A stretch of DNA of 64,000 bases from an uncultured Bacteriovoracaceae bacterium (GCA_937931205.1 CALHBF010000005.1:296569-360568); one strand, 5' to 3'; shown: positions 53,891 through 63,228, counted from the first letter of the stretch. Numbers and translations are program-made. Notes: generated by a model not told the origin, from the letters alone.

Positions 53891-54616
53891 ATGAAATTAG
53901 GATATTCTAAAAGAGAAGGGTTCTTAAAAGAGCCATTGATTGATGAGGTGGAAAATATCCTCAGATCATTTCATCAGCAATGGTTGCTTCACAATGAAGC
54001 CGCTTTTCAGAAAGGGGCCATTAATAGCGCCTATATTACTAAGCGGCATAGTCTTGCTGATGAGCAGAGACAGATACTTTTGAAATTTATCAGCTCACAT
54101 TCTGTAGTCGACTTGGCCCGACAAATTCTAGGGGAGGATGCTCAATTCCTCAATACTCAGCTTTTCTTTAATCCCCTTAATCATCTTCAAAAGAATTATT
54201 GGCACAGAGACATTCAATATACAGATTTAAACCAGTCTCAGCAGCAAGAGATACTGACTTCTGGAGAATCACAAGTGATTCATATGAGAATCGCAATGGC
54301 CGACGAGCCTGGGCTTGAGGTTATTCCTGGGAGTCATAATAGATGGGATACAGAGGATGAATGGCGAGTGAGAATGCAGTTAGATGGTAAAATTCAATCT
54401 GATCCTATCTCTTCTTCTGAAAAGATTTCTTTAAGACGAGGTGATCTCCTCATTTTTGATGCCAATATAATTCACCGTGGACTCTATGGTAAGGATCGGT
54501 TTGCTTTTGATATTTTATTTTGCAAACCTCTCCCTCATATTATGAAATATAGAACGGCAGAGACTTTGCCATTGGTAGAAGAATTGGCAATTATGGAATG
54601 TCCGGAAGTTTTTTAA
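53891..54616 (+). CDS. Phytanoyl-CoA dioxygenase family protein
   Basis: Fe(II)/2-oxoglutarate-dependent oxygenase of about 241 residues. The metal triad is His105-x-Asp107 (YWHRDIQ) and the distal His in IIHRGLYG, with an Arg (KDRFAF) suited to bind 2-oxoglutarate. The region between (EVIPGSHNRW) is also typical of PhyH. Substrate unknown. Overlaps the convergent kinase gene by 26 bases. Confidence 0.88.
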   Translation: MKLGYSKREGFLKEPLIDEVENILRSFHQQWLLHNEAAFQKGAINSAYITKRHSLADEQRQILLKFISSHSVVDLARQILGEDAQFLNTQLFFNPLNHLQKNYWHRDIQYTDLNQSQQQEILTSGESQVIHMRIAMADEPGLEVIPGSHNRWDTEDEWRVRMQLDGKIQSDPISSSEKISLRRGDLLIFDANIIHRGLYGKDRFAFDILFCKPLPHIMKYRTAETLPLVEELAIMECPEVF

Positions 54617-55088
54617 TCAAATCCTCGAAACACTCCTCAATACTTAAGTGAGCAGTATCAATTTGAATCCGCTCTGATTCCCAAGGATGATAGTCTCGTG
54701 CTAGGACTTGCTCCCAAGTCACACTTGAGTCTCTCGCTTCTACTCTTGTCTTGTGAATGTCTTTATCAGAACAGATAATCTCGACATTGATAAATGATGC
54801 TCCTATTGTTTCAGCCACAGCATTCCACTCATTTCGGGTAAGCTTCCAAGGGTTTACAGAGTCAGCAATAACCAGATTCCCGAGTTTCAGATTCTCTGCA
54901 GCGATACGATAGGAGAGCCGATAACCCATACCTTCTATTTCTTTGATCTGACATACTTCTCGCAGGCCTTGCTCAACAGTATCAATCCTCAAGTAGGTAG
55001 CATTAAGCTTTGTCGCTAGCATTGATGCCAGAGTTGTCTTACCCGATCCGGGAAGACCTGAAAAAATAATGAGGAAGCCAGGTTTCAT
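54591..55088 (-). CDS. P-loop kinase (AAA/APS-kinase-like)
   Basis: Predicted small-molecule or nucleotide kinase of 165 residues with Walker A GLPGSGKTTLA (11-21) and a lid-type helix region. Resembles the chloramphenicol-phosphotransferase/zeta-like AAA_33 kinases. Substrate unknown. It overlaps the PhyH gene end. Confidence 0.8.
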   Translation of the reverse strand: MKPGFLIIFSGLPGSGKTTLASMLATKLNATYLRIDTVEQGLREVCQIKEIEGMGYRLSYRIAAENLKLGNLVIADSVNPWKLTRNEWNAVAETIGASFINVEIICSDKDIHKTRVEARDSSVTWEQVLARDYHPWESERIQIDTAHLSIEECFEDLIKKLPDIP

Positions 55089-55195
55089 ATTTGTCTCTAA
55101 AGTTAATCACTATATTCTAGCATGTCTCTTGAAGAGTATTGCATTATTTAAACTGGCCAATTATTCTTTCTAGAGAATCTTTTTACGGAGGAAAT

Positions 55196-55639
55196 ATGGC
55201 AAACACAGTCAAACTTCATCTCATACTTAAAGCACCCGTTTCTCGCGTCTATCGAGCTTTCTCAAACCCACTTGCTAAATCGACATGGCTTCCACCATTT
55301 GGATTTATCTGTGAAGTCCAATCCTTTGATTTTAAGGTCGGAGGAAAGTATCACATGTCGTTTCTAAATTTTACAAATGAACAAAAACACTCATGGAGTG
55401 GAACATTTACTGAAATAAAGTCTAATGAACTTCTTGTCTATAAAGACAAATTCGATGATCCCAATATGCCAGGAGAGATGACCGTCACTATTTCTTTTAA
55501 AGAAGTCTCATGTGGAACTGAAATCTCCATTAAACAAGAGGGGATACCTGAAATGATTCCGACTGAGATGTGCTATCTGGGATGGCAGGAATCATTAGTA
55601 AAACTTGCTCAATTAGTGGAGCCTGAGATTTTAGGATGA
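55196..55639 (+). CDS. SRPBCC/AHSA1-family protein
   Basis: START-like ligand-binding domain (147 residues): KAPVSRVYRAFSNP, WLPPFGF near the start and SLVKLAQLVEP at the end match the Aha1/AHSA1 C-terminal family. ATG at 55196 has GGAGG upstream. Probable cytoplasmic small-molecule binder or stress protein. Confidence 0.87.
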   Translation: MANTVKLHLILKAPVSRVYRAFSNPLAKSTWLPPFGFICEVQSFDFKVGGKYHMSFLNFTNEQKHSWSGTFTEIKSNELLVYKDKFDDPNMPGEMTVTISFKEVSCGTEISIKQEGIPEMIPTEMCYLGWQESLVKLAQLVEPEILG

Positions 55640-55787
55640 TGGTTTTCAGATAAAATGTGGCTTAATTTATTCAAATCAAAATAAAACGAAGGTCTTTTAT
55701 TGGCCTTTTGATCCACTAATTATTCTTAGATAATTTCTGTATTGTCTTATCTGAATTTAGACTAAGATGTGATCATTAGGGGTCAGA

Positions 55788-56681
55788 ATGAACTTCAAGA
55801 TCATTTTATCATTTGCCATTATTTACATTGTTTGGGGATCGACTTTTACAGCGATTAAGCTGGGTTTAGATACATTCCCTCCTTTCATGCTGGCGGGATT
55901 AAGGTTCTTTGTTGCCGGATTGGCATTTCTTCTTATTGCTCGTGGGAAGGGAATTCTCGCCATGACCAAAAAAGATATTTCTCGTGAAGCACTCATTGGG
56001 ATTTTATTGACGTCGGCCAATGCTGGGGTCTGCTGGTCTGAGCAGTTTCTGTCTTCGGGTGTAGCGGCCCTTATTGTAGGTGCTATACCGGTGATGTTTA
56101 TGCTTGTTAATAGTGTGGGATTTGAAAAACAAATTCCTCACTTGAGTGCCATTCTGGGCGTATTAGTAGGTATTATTGGTATTCTTTTCATTTCCCTTGA
56201 TAATGCTTCGTCAGGTTCTAATTGGCTTGTTGTTCTCGTTGTAATTCTTGCAAACTGTTCATGGGTTGTAGGATCTTTAATGATCAGAGCAACATCACCA
56301 ACTCATGCTTATTTTCCAAGAGCTGCCGTTCAGCTAATCTGCGGATCAGTTTTCCTCTTTATTACTTCGGCATTGATGGGTGAAAGAAGTGTGGCTTTAA
56401 GTGACATTGGTTTTTCTGGCATTGCGAGTGTTGCATATCTTTCATTGATAGGAACAATCCTGGCCTATACTTGTTACAGCTTCTTATTAAAAAATGTCCG
56501 ACCTGAAATTACTTCTACCTATGCTCTTGTTAATCCGCTTGTCGCTATGCTCTTCGGAGTAATTTGGTTAAGTGAACCTTTCACTGTAAATATCGGAATT
56601 TCAACAGCACTGATTCTTTTCAGTGTTGTATTGGTGCTTTATGGAAAACAAATTTTTCAAAGAGTATCATCTATCGCCTGA
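55788..56681 (+). CDS. EamA/DMT-family transporter
   Basis: Ten-helix drug/metabolite transporter (297 residues), two EamA repeats: the first starts IIYIVWGSTFTAIKLGL, the second SLIGTILAYTCYSFLL...YALVNPLVAMLFGVIWLSEP. Probably exports an amino acid or small metabolite; the substrate cannot be told. Confidence 0.9.
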   Translation: MNFKIILSFAIIYIVWGSTFTAIKLGLDTFPPFMLAGLRFFVAGLAFLLIARGKGILAMTKKDISREALIGILLTSANAGVCWSEQFLSSGVAALIVGAIPVMFMLVNSVGFEKQIPHLSAILGVLVGIIGILFISLDNASSGSNWLVVLVVILANCSWVVGSLMIRATSPTHAYFPRAAVQLICGSVFLFITSALMGERSVALSDIGFSGIASVAYLSLIGTILAYTCYSFLLKNVRPEITSTYALVNPLVAMLFGVIWLSEPFTVNIGISTALILFSVVLVLYGKQIFQRVSSIA

Positions 56682-56750
56682 AACAATGTGACGAGACGAA
56701 CTTGTAAATATTCCTTAGATTAGCAGTAACTTGCTAACGAGGAATATGGC

Positions 56751-57107
56751 GTGATTAAAATAAAACGTGTCTATGAAGAAAAGCAAAGAGGGGACGGCTA
56801 TCGGGTCTTGGTTGATCGACTCTGGCCGCGAGGGATTAAGAAAAGCGAATTAGAACTTGATGAGTGGTCTAAAGAGATTAGCCCGAGTTCAGAATTGAGA
56901 AAGACATTTTCACATGACCCTGAGAAATTTGATCGTTTTCAGAAGGCCTATCAAAAAGAACTTAAAAGCAAAGATATTCAAGAAAAGCTCGCTCATCTAG
57001 TCAAGAAAGCAAGAAAGAGTAATGTGACCCTGCTTTATGCTGCCCGCGATGAGGTTCATAATAATGCCACTGTGCTCAAGGCATTTCTGGAAGAATTCCA
57101 AGCTTAA
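56751..57107 (+). CDS. DUF488 family protein
   Basis: Small protein (118 residues) of DUF488 with the family block RVLVDRLWPRG and a C-terminal LLYAARDEVHNNA. It starts with GTG at 56751 after CGAGGAAT. The following dihydrofolate-reductase-like gene begins 28 bases later. Function unknown. Confidence 0.87.
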   Translation: MIKIKRVYEEKQRGDGYRVLVDRLWPRGIKKSELELDEWSKEISPSSELRKTFSHDPEKFDRFQKAYQKELKSKDIQEKLAHLVKKARKSNVTLLYAARDEVHNNATVLKAFLEEFQA

Positions 57108-57135
57108 GAATCAAAAAATTTTCGTAGGAAGTAGT

Positions 57136-57660
57136 ATGAAGACTATTTATTTTGCAGCCGCTAGTTTAGATGGATTTATCGCTGATAAGAATGATTCTCT
57201 TGAATGGCTTTTTAAAAACGGGCCGACCGATATTTCTTTTATTGATGAATTTGTTAAAACCGTGGGTGCTATTGCCATGGGGTCTTCGACTTACAAATGG
57301 TTGCTTGATAACCATTCGGGGCCTTGGCCTTATCAAGTCCCTTGTCTGATATTTACTCATCAAAATCTGAAGGCCATTGATGGAGCAGATATTGAGTTCG
57401 TATCAGGTGAAGTGAAGCAGCAGCACTTACATCTTCAAAAAATCGCAAATGGAAAAAATATTTGGGTTATGGGGGGCGGAGATCTCGCAGGTCAGTTTCA
57501 TGACCAAGGATTGTTAGACGAGATTCACCTTCAAACAGTTTCTGTTTTTTTGAATGAAGGTAAAAAGTTTTTTGCCCGAAAAACTGAAACCGCTTTCAAA
57601 ATTAAAGATATTCGTCAAAGAGGTGATACTTGTGTTGAGGTCGTGTATTTAACTAAATAG
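57136..57660 (+). CDS. Dihydrofolate-reductase-like (RibD C-terminal) protein
   Basis: Reductase-fold protein of 174 residues: YFAAASLDGFIADKNDSLEWL and GAIAMGSSTYKWLL, then WVMGGGDLAGQFHDQGLLDEIHL in the nucleotide-binding C-terminus. Similar to YyaP/YqjY-like RibD-C family members, activity unknown. ATG at 57136 follows GTAGGAAG. Confidence 0.87.
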   Translation: MKTIYFAAASLDGFIADKNDSLEWLFKNGPTDISFIDEFVKTVGAIAMGSSTYKWLLDNHSGPWPYQVPCLIFTHQNLKAIDGADIEFVSGEVKQQHLHLQKIANGKNIWVMGGGDLAGQFHDQGLLDEIHLQTVSVFLNEGKKFFARKTETAFKIKDIRQRGDTCVEVVYLTK

Positions 57661-57675
57661 TAGTGAGGAAAAGCC

Positions 57676-57876
57676 ATGCCATACATCAATGTGCAGATTA
57701 CCAAAGGTGCTTCAAGAGAGCAAAAAGCTAAGATCGTTAAAGATTTTACTGAATCGTTAGTAAATGTTTTAGGAAAGAAGCCTGAGCATATCCATATCGT
57801 TATTCAAGAAATCAATGAAGAGGACTGGGGATTTGCAGGGATGCTCACAGATGATTGGAAGAAGCTTAAGAAATGA
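57676..57876 (+). CDS. 4-oxalocrotonate tautomerase-like protein
   Basis: 66-residue tautomerase. Pro directly after the initiator Met is the catalytic base; PYINVQITKGASREQKAKIV and EHIHIVIQEINEEDWGFAG are family blocks. Fifteen bases after the previous gene, so part of the same short operon as the DUF488 and DHFR-like genes. Confidence 0.92.
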   Translation: MPYINVQITKGASREQKAKIVKDFTESLVNVLGKKPEHIHIVIQEINEEDWGFAGMLTDDWKKLKK

Positions 57877-57986
57877 GTTGGATGTAGAGGGATATACTTC
57901 TTTTATCTAAGGTTAAGAATTTAGAGGCTTTCAATCTTTAATTAATCTTTACCTTCTGAAGATTCATTTCATGTTAAAATGAAGGA

Positions 57987-59039
57987 ATGCTAAAAAGAGT
58001 CTTATTTTTTCTACTTAGTATGAGTTGCTTTTTTGCATCATTTATTACGTTATTAATCGTTTCATTTTTTGTTCATAGTAAAAGTATAAATCATTTTGCT
58101 ATTCTTTTATTTCTTGTCCCAATGTTTTTTCTTTTACCAGTTTTTTGGAAATATCTTCCAAAATCTTTAAGTTCTTATTTACGTGTTTTGTTATTTTCCA
58201 TAATTTCTCTATCTTTTATAACTCTTCTTCAGTTTATAACGAACTGGTATGAGAACTCGATTGGTTTAAAGAAATATTCATTTCAAGTAGGTAATGGTCT
58301 TGGTCCATATCGAGTTCTTGTTCAGAATAGCTTGATGCAGAAAGTATTAAAAATAGGGGTGGGTCTTTTTCCTTATTCATCTCAATACTTAGTATATATC
58401 GCAGAAGATTCATTAAGAGTGATGGCAATTAAGAATGATCTGAGTAAGAGTGAATCTGTTCAAAGAATTTGTATGGAGAATGATCGGTACAAATGTTTTA
58501 AGGAGATTTTTTTAGAAACTAATAAAACGACACCTTTTAATAATACGGGTTGCATTATGATGGTAGCAGTAGGTGCTCAGATTATTCATGAAGAAAAAAG
58601 AAAAGAGAATATAAGATCTACGATTGAAGCCTCCATTCGAATTATGGAACTTGCTTATCTTTCCTCTGTTGCAATTTATAATGATTCCCGTGTTGAAAAT
58701 ATTATCTCTGGTTTTCCAATAAATAAAATCAAGATAATGCCCAAGGAATTGATTGCAAAAATTGATGAAACACCGATCAATAAAATTGGCATCAGGGAAT
58801 TGATTCTTGGATTTAGTCCCAGCACAAAGTTATCCTATGAGGAATCGGTTATTGAAGCTTATCTGTTAAGAAAAGTTGAAGATGAAATAATTCAGAAATT
58901 CAATGATTCGATGGGTAAAAAAGTAAAAGAGATTAAAAAGAATACTTTTAAAAGAATGAATTCTGATGAGGCAAAAGAATTGAGTACAACCGAAATTAGT
59001 GAATATAAAAAGAGTATAGAATCTTTGGATACATTTTAA
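57987..59039 (+). CDS. Hypothetical membrane protein
   Basis: No family recognised. Three or four membrane helices in the first ~95 residues, then a ~250-residue soluble part rich in Ile, Lys and Glu, with many ATA/ATT/AAA codons. Base use is visibly more AT-rich than its neighbours, hinting at transfer. The ATG has AAGGA so close that the start may be weak; no better start was found. Confidence 0.6.
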   Translation: MLKRVLFFLLSMSCFFASFITLLIVSFFVHSKSINHFAILLFLVPMFFLLPVFWKYLPKSLSSYLRVLLFSIISLSFITLLQFITNWYENSIGLKKYSFQVGNGLGPYRVLVQNSLMQKVLKIGVGLFPYSSQYLVYIAEDSLRVMAIKNDLSKSESVQRICMENDRYKCFKEIFLETNKTTPFNNTGCIMMVAVGAQIIHEEKRKENIRSTIEASIRIMELAYLSSVAIYNDSRVENIISGFPINKIKIMPKELIAKIDETPINKIGIRELILGFSPSTKLSYEESVIEAYLLRKVEDEIIQKFNDSMGKKVKEIKKNTFKRMNSDEAKELSTTEISEYKKSIESLDTF

Positions 59040-59112
59040 ATTGATGAATTTCCATGTATGAAAATCCACTGCTACAACAGGTTTTCGTTTTTGGGCTTGA
59101 TAGATTTAAGGA

Positions 59113-59146
59113 GATTGTAGATGACCTCAAGAGATCATCTACAATC
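59113..59146. terminator. Hairpin between convergent genes
   Basis: Perfect 12-base stem GATTGTAGATGA and its complement with a ten-base loop, between the genes ending at 59039 and 59153. T-runs are poor on both sides. Confidence 0.6.
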
Positions 59147-59152
59147 GAATTA

Positions 59153-59629
59153 TTATCGAATAGAGTAGCGGCAATTGGCCTTGCCCTTCGAGAAACCTTC
59201 ACGAGTTGTTCTCGTAACATTAATCCCTTTCTTGTCAGAAGAAAGAGAAATTTCAAGGCTATCGCTTTCACGACTTACTGGAATCCCCGCCACGCGAACT
59301 GAACCTTTATAAGAAGCAGTTAGTACGCCATTTTTAAGAGTAATTGTATCTTCTCCTTTTCTCGATGAACCAGCTTCACCGTGAGATCCACTTGTCTCTC
59401 TTGGAGCACCATTTAACTCCGCAGAGAACATTGGCCCGTAGGCAGTTACCTCACGGAAGACATCTACGATATTTCCGCGATTAGAAATCATTACTTTTTC
59501 AAAGCAAAATGTATCACCATCTACGCTTTGTTCGATTAAGTCATAACGACCAACAAAATCTTTAATATTGTTTGAGGCAAAAGCTTGGAAAGAAAGAGCT
59601 GCAAGAGAGGCCAGAAGTAAAACTTTCAT
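59153..59629 (-). CDS. Hypothetical periplasmic protein
   Basis: Signal peptide (first ~18 residues ending AFAS), mature part of about 140 residues that looks all-beta and begins DFVGRYDLIEQ, resembling a small lipocalin-like or META-like barrel by pattern only. AAGGAGTC precedes the ATG. Two cysteines. Confidence 0.65.
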   Translation of the reverse strand: MKVLLLASLAALSFQAFASNNIKDFVGRYDLIEQSVDGDTFCFEKVMISNRGNIVDVFREVTAYGPMFSAELNGAPRETSGSHGEAGSSRKGEDTITLKNGVLTASYKGSVRVAGIPVSRESDSLEISLSSDKKGINVTRTTREGFSKGKANCRYSIR

Positions 59630-59756
59630 ATTGATGACTCCTTGAAGTTATTGAGCAGTTCTTAGCACAGACAAGGAATAAGGTAATTTGGGTTGTAATT
59701 TATACAGACTCAGAAACAATTGCTCAGTGGTATGCTTTCAACTGCTTAGGCTGTCG

Positions 59757-60791
59757 TTATGGAGTCACATTATATCTACTTTTAATCCATAGAGATACTT
59801 TCACCAGCCCTATCAATACTGGAACTTCAACCAGTGGTCCAATAACTGTGGCAAAAGCAGCCCCATGATTAATGCCGAAGGTGGCAATAGAGACAGCAAT
59901 GGCGAGTTCAAAGTTATTCGATGCGGCCGTAAAGGAAAGGGTCACTGCCTTGGTATAATCGGCCCCTGCTTTTTTACTCATGGCAAATGAAACAAAGAAC
60001 ATAATAAGAAAGTAAGCAGTTAAGGGAATGGCAATCTTAAGTACATCTAGTGGAAGTTCAACAATTTGATCTCCCTTGAGGGAGAACATAATCACGATAG
60101 TAAATAGAAGAAAGATCAAAGTAAGAGGGCCAATCTTGGATAAAAAATTGTTTTCGTACCAAGTCGCACCCTTTTGTTTTAGAAGAGTAACTCTGGTGAT
60201 GATGCCTGCGAGGAAAGGAATCCCGAGGTAAATGGCCACTGATTGAGCAATCTCCAGCATGGTGAATTGGACTTCAAAACTCTTAAACCCCAAAAAGTCT
60301 GGAAGAATATTGAGAAAGAAGGAAGCATAAATGGGAAAGAAAAGAATTTGGAAAATGGAATTGAAGGCCACTAGACCTGCACAGTATTCGGAGCTTCCTT
60401 TTGCTAATTGATTCCAAACAAGCACCATCGCAATACAGCGAGATAATCCAATTAATATGAGACCCAACATATAGTCGGGTTGATCACGAAGAAAAATAAC
60501 CGATAGCCCAAACATGAGCACTGGCCCAATAATCCAGTTTTGAATGAGTGAGAGAGCAAGTATTTTTCTATCTTTAAAGATAAGTCCTATCTCTTCGTAT
60601 TTAACTTTGGCAAGAGGTGGATACATCATAAGAATTAACCCTAAAGCAATGGGAATGGATGTTGTCCCAATACTCATCGAATCAATAAATGCAGTGAATT
60701 CAGGAAGTCCATGTCCTAGACCAATGCCAAGAAGCATTGCTAAGAAAATCCATAAAGTTAAATATCGATCAAGAAAAGATAGTTGTTTCAT
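59757..60791 (-). CDS. acr3: Arsenite efflux transporter Acr3
   Basis: Ten-helix carrier of the ACR3 class (344 residues) that expels arsenite. The membrane cysteine motif [17 protein letters not shown] and the later [23 protein letters not shown] are family hallmarks. Last gene of arsI-arsC-acr3, three bases after arsC. Confidence 0.95.
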   Translation of the reverse strand: MKQLSFLDRYLTLWIFLAMLLGIGLGHGLPEFTAFIDSMSIGTTSIPIALGLILMMYPPLAKVKYEEIGLIFKDRKILALSLIQNWIIGPVLMFGLSVIFLRDQPDYMLGLILIGLSRCIAMVLVWNQLAKGSSEYCAGLVAFNSIFQILFFPIYASFFLNILPDFLGFKSFEVQFTMLEIAQSVAIYLGIPFLAGIITRVTLLKQKGATWYENNFLSKIGPLTLIFLLFTIVIMFSLKGDQIVELPLDVLKIAIPLTAYFLIMFFVSFAMSKKAGADYTKAVTLSFTAASNNFELAIAVSIATFGINHGAAFATVIGPLVEVPVLIGLVKVSLWIKSRYNVTP

Positions 60792-60794
60792 ATG

Positions 60795-61211
60795 TTATAG
60801 AATTTTTTTTATGTTTTTAATAAAGTCTTCAATTTCATCTCTAACTCGACGATAGACTGCGAGCACTTCTGCTTCATCGGTCATATCACGGGTCAAAGCA
60901 GGGGGGTCTTGAAAGCTGTGATGAATGATTTTGACACCAGGGAAATAGGGACAGTTTTCTTTGGCCGAATCACAAACGGTAACGACATAGTCAAACTGAG
61001 TACTGCTTAATTCATCAGTCGTCTTAGAAAAATGACCGATGAGATCGACGCCGACTTCTTTCATCACTGACATCGCTCTCTCATTCATTCCATGTTTTTT
61101 TGTTCCTGCCGAATAAATAGTAAATTCATGGCCCCAATATTTTTTGGCAAAGCCTTCTGCCATTTGCGATCGACATGAATTTCCTGTACATAAAAAAAGG
61201 ATATTTTTCAT
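60795..61211 (-). CDS. arsC: Arsenate reductase (LMW-PTP type)
   Basis: Thioredoxin-coupled arsenate reductase of 138 residues. P-loop C8-TGNSC-R14 is intact; the second redox Cys pair lies in VCDSAKENC, and the phosphatase-like DPP loop follows. Second gene of the operon, one base after the arsI stop. Confidence 0.95.
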   Translation of the reverse strand: MKNILFLCTGNSCRSQMAEGFAKKYWGHEFTIYSAGTKKHGMNERAMSVMKEVGVDLIGHFSKTTDELSSTQFDYVVTVCDSAKENCPYFPGVKIIHHSFQDPPALTRDMTDEAEVLAVYRRVRDEIEDFIKNIKKIL

Positions 61212-61212
61212 A

Positions 61213-61653
61213 TTAGCAGCAAGATTTTGTTGAGCTTACTTTAGGTGGACAACAGGATTGAGGAGCTGTCTCAACTTTCTTGCTGAAGACTTCTGCATCA
61301 GCCATTGTTTGGTAAGCTTCCCAAGCAATTCCTGATGGATCTTTTACCCACGCTTTATTGGAATTGGCGTAACAACAAGTTGTTTCTCCTTCACCATAGA
61401 CACCTAGGTCAGCTTTTTTTAATCTTTCTGAAATTTCGGCCAATTCATGGGCTTCTTCTACTTGAATCCCGAGGTGATCAATGCCTTCACTGTTTACTCT
61501 CGTTGAAATAGCAAAATTGACTTTAGGGTCTTCCAGCATCCACTTCGCATAGTCTGATTTTACTTTAGAGGGCTGTTGACCAAAAAGTGTTGAATAAAAC
61601 TGAATAGAGTTGTTGAGATCTTTAACTCCCACATGAATATGAAAACGTTTCAT
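61213..61653 (-). CDS. arsI: ArsI-type C-As lyase
   Basis: Vicinal-oxygen-chelate (glyoxalase-fold) enzyme that cleaves methyl groups from trivalent organoarsenicals. The vicinal pair Cys93-Cys94 (TTCCYANSNK) with Lys100, and metal ligands His7, His60 and Glu112, are all present; the C-terminus carries extra CCPP and CC motifs. AAGGAGCC precedes the ATG. First gene of the arsenic operon. Confidence 0.95.
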   Translation of the reverse strand: MKRFHIHVGVKDLNNSIQFYSTLFGQQPSKVKSDYAKWMLEDPKVNFAISTRVNSEGIDHLGIQVEEAHELAEISERLKKADLGVYGEGETTCCYANSNKAWVKDPSGIAWEAYQTMADAEVFSKKVETAPQSCCPPKVSSTKSCC

Positions 61654-61682
61654 AAAGGCTCCTTGTTATAATCTTCTTAAAG

Positions 61683-61714
61683 ATTTTAACATCCGTACTA
61701 TGGTACAGAGTCAA
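61683..61714 (-). promoter_or_regulatory. MerR-type promoter of the ars operon
   Basis: Minus strand: TTGACT at 61709-61714, a long 20-base spacer with the dyad GTAC-CATA-GTAC, then TAAAAT at 61683-61688. The spacer length and centred dyad are the classical mer/cad type distorted by a MerR activator. The -35 box overlaps the stop of the neighbouring gene at 61711. Confidence 0.9.
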
Positions 61715-62265
61715 TGAGGTTTTATTTTGTTTTTTATTACAGATTTAAAAAGAAGAAATGCCTCTGTTGTCGTTAGAAAGATTCCGCCAAGCACAAGTGC
61801 CATCCCATTCCATACAAACATAGCTGAGTACGTACCATCAGAGAGAGGTGTGAGTGAGGTTGGAAGTAGTCTGTAATGCCAACCTGCTATGAAGTAGGAA
61901 ATGGTAATTGCACCTGCAAAGGTACTTCCGATGGTGTGGATGATGTATTCTTGGGTGGGAACTCCGCCGAGTGTTTTGCGGCTTTTACCTTCGATAGAGA
62001 CATCAAGGATGCTATTTATAAGATCGAGAACAAATATGGCCCCCGTTATCCAAAACCAGAGTCCTGAAGGTTGATAGTTTAAGAGAATAAAAGCCCCGGT
62101 ACTGAAAAGAATTCCTCTGATGAGATGTATTACTGTTTCAAAATAAGAATCTTTGCGGTCATAAAGTTTGAATTTGAATCCATGATAATAAACTAAATCA
62201 ATGGCACTGAGTGGTGCAACGATCATCATAAGTAGTAAAGGTATAAACATGGGAGTTTCTAGCAT
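61711..62265 (-). CDS. Hypothetical membrane protein linked to MerR
   Basis: About five membrane helices over ~184 residues; no family recognised with certainty. It starts at 62265, overlapping the merR end by seven bases, so it is cotranscribed with the regulator. Alternative ATG at 62250. A role in metal transport is suggested by context only. Confidence 0.7.
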   Translation of the reverse strand: MLETPMFIPLLLMMIVAPLSAIDLVYYHGFKFKLYDRKDSYFETVIHLIRGILFSTGAFILLNYQPSGLWFWITGAIFVLDLINSILDVSIEGKSRKTLGGVPTQEYIIHTIGSTFAGAITISYFIAGWHYRLLPTSLTPLSDGTYSAMFVWNGMALVLGGIFLTTTEAFLLFKSVIKNKIKPH

Positions 62266-62675
62266 TTGCAATCGAGTCCAAAAGAAAAACACTCTTGCAC
62301 TTTAAATTGCCTAATCTCATCCTGACTGGCATTACAGGCATTAGATAATTTCTCTAGAAGATGTTTCATGCGATTAAGGTCAGCAATCTTTGCTTCAATC
62401 TCGTTTAATTTCTCTTGGGTTTTTATTTTAACTGTTCCGCAAGTCACACGAGATTTAGTATTTAACTCAAGAAGCTCTTTCACTTCCGCTAAAGTGAATC
62501 CTAGTTCTTGTGCCCGTTTGATGAACATGATCCTTTGAGCATCTTCTTCCGTGTAGGTTCTAAACCCTTGAGTCACCTTAGGTTCTCGCAAGAGGTTTTT
62601 TCTTTGATAGAATCGAACGGTTTCGACTCCTACGCCTGACATTTCTGCTAACTTTCCGATAGTGATCTTTTCCAT
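62259..62675 (-). CDS. MerR-family metalloregulator
   Basis: Activator of 138 residues: N-terminal HTH (KLAEMSGVGVETVRFYQRK), dimerisation helix, and metal-binding cysteines C79, C114, C129, C136, C138. C79 and C114 have the spacing (35) of MerR/PbrR Hg/Pb sites. ATG at 62675 follows GATCTTTTCC-complement GGAAA. A MerR-type promoter precedes it, and a second, nearly identical one precedes the ars operon, so it probably controls both. Confidence 0.9.
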   Translation of the reverse strand: MEKITIGKLAEMSGVGVETVRFYQRKNLLREPKVTQGFRTYTEEDAQRIMFIKRAQELGFTLAEVKELLELNTKSRVTCGTVKIKTQEKLNEIEAKIADLNRMKHLLEKLSNACNASQDEIRQFKVQECFSFGLDCKC

Positions 62676-62682
62676 GAATCTT

Positions 62683-62714
62683 ATTATATCGTCTGTACTA
62701 TGGTACGGAGTCAA
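62683..62714 (-). promoter_or_regulatory. MerR-type promoter of the regulator gene
   Basis: Minus strand: TTGACT at 62709-62714, 20-base spacer with dyad GTAC-CATA-GTAC, TATAAT at 62683-62688. Same geometry as the ars promoter, and like the Tn21 mer promoter (TTGACTCCGTAC). Autoregulation is implied. Confidence 0.9.
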
Positions 62715-62743
62715 TATATTTAATAATCTTGAAAATTGAGAGC

Positions 62744-63151
62744 TTAGGACGGATATTGTTCAAATCTTTTAGTGTTTTCAAGTTGATCCTCCCAAGAGGC
62801 TTTACTGGAACAGAAAATATGAGCAGTTGGACTGATTTCGATAGGAGTGTCGAGGCTACCTGCTGGAACAACAAGTAATTTTCCATCCATTTGCAAAGAG
62901 GGGACGGCCGAACCACACTGACTGCAAAAGCTTCGTTTGTGTTTAGTTAAGGGAAGATTGAAAGTCTTGATATAGTCGGTATTCGTAACCCATTTGAGTT
63001 CAGCGTTTGATGAAAATAAGTTTGCAGCATGGGCCGAGCCTGTATCTTTTTGGCAATGTTTGCAGTGGCATAGATAAAAGCTTTCGAAGTTTCCATTAAC
63101 TTCAAATTTAATTTGCCCACAGAGACAAGAGCCTTCGTGCTTCGAGTTCAT
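62744..63151 (-). CDS. GFA-family zinc protein
   Basis: Second GFA-family gene (135 residues): CLCGQIKFEV, CHCKHCQ and FCSQCGSAV zinc sites. AGAAGG precedes its ATG. It diverges clearly from the copy at 45295. Substrate unknown. Confidence 0.9.
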   Translation of the reverse strand: MNSKHEGSCLCGQIKFEVNGNFESFYLCHCKHCQKDTGSAHAANLFSSNAELKWVTNTDYIKTFNLPLTKHKRSFCSQCGSAVPSLQMDGKLLVVPAGSLDTPIEISPTAHIFCSSKASWEDQLENTKRFEQYPS

Positions 63152-63228
63152 GAAACCTTCTTGAAGAAGTTCGAGAGACGTTCTAGGTGCTGATTGTAAC
63201 GTAAAGAGTTTTAAGGGGAAACTAAAGA

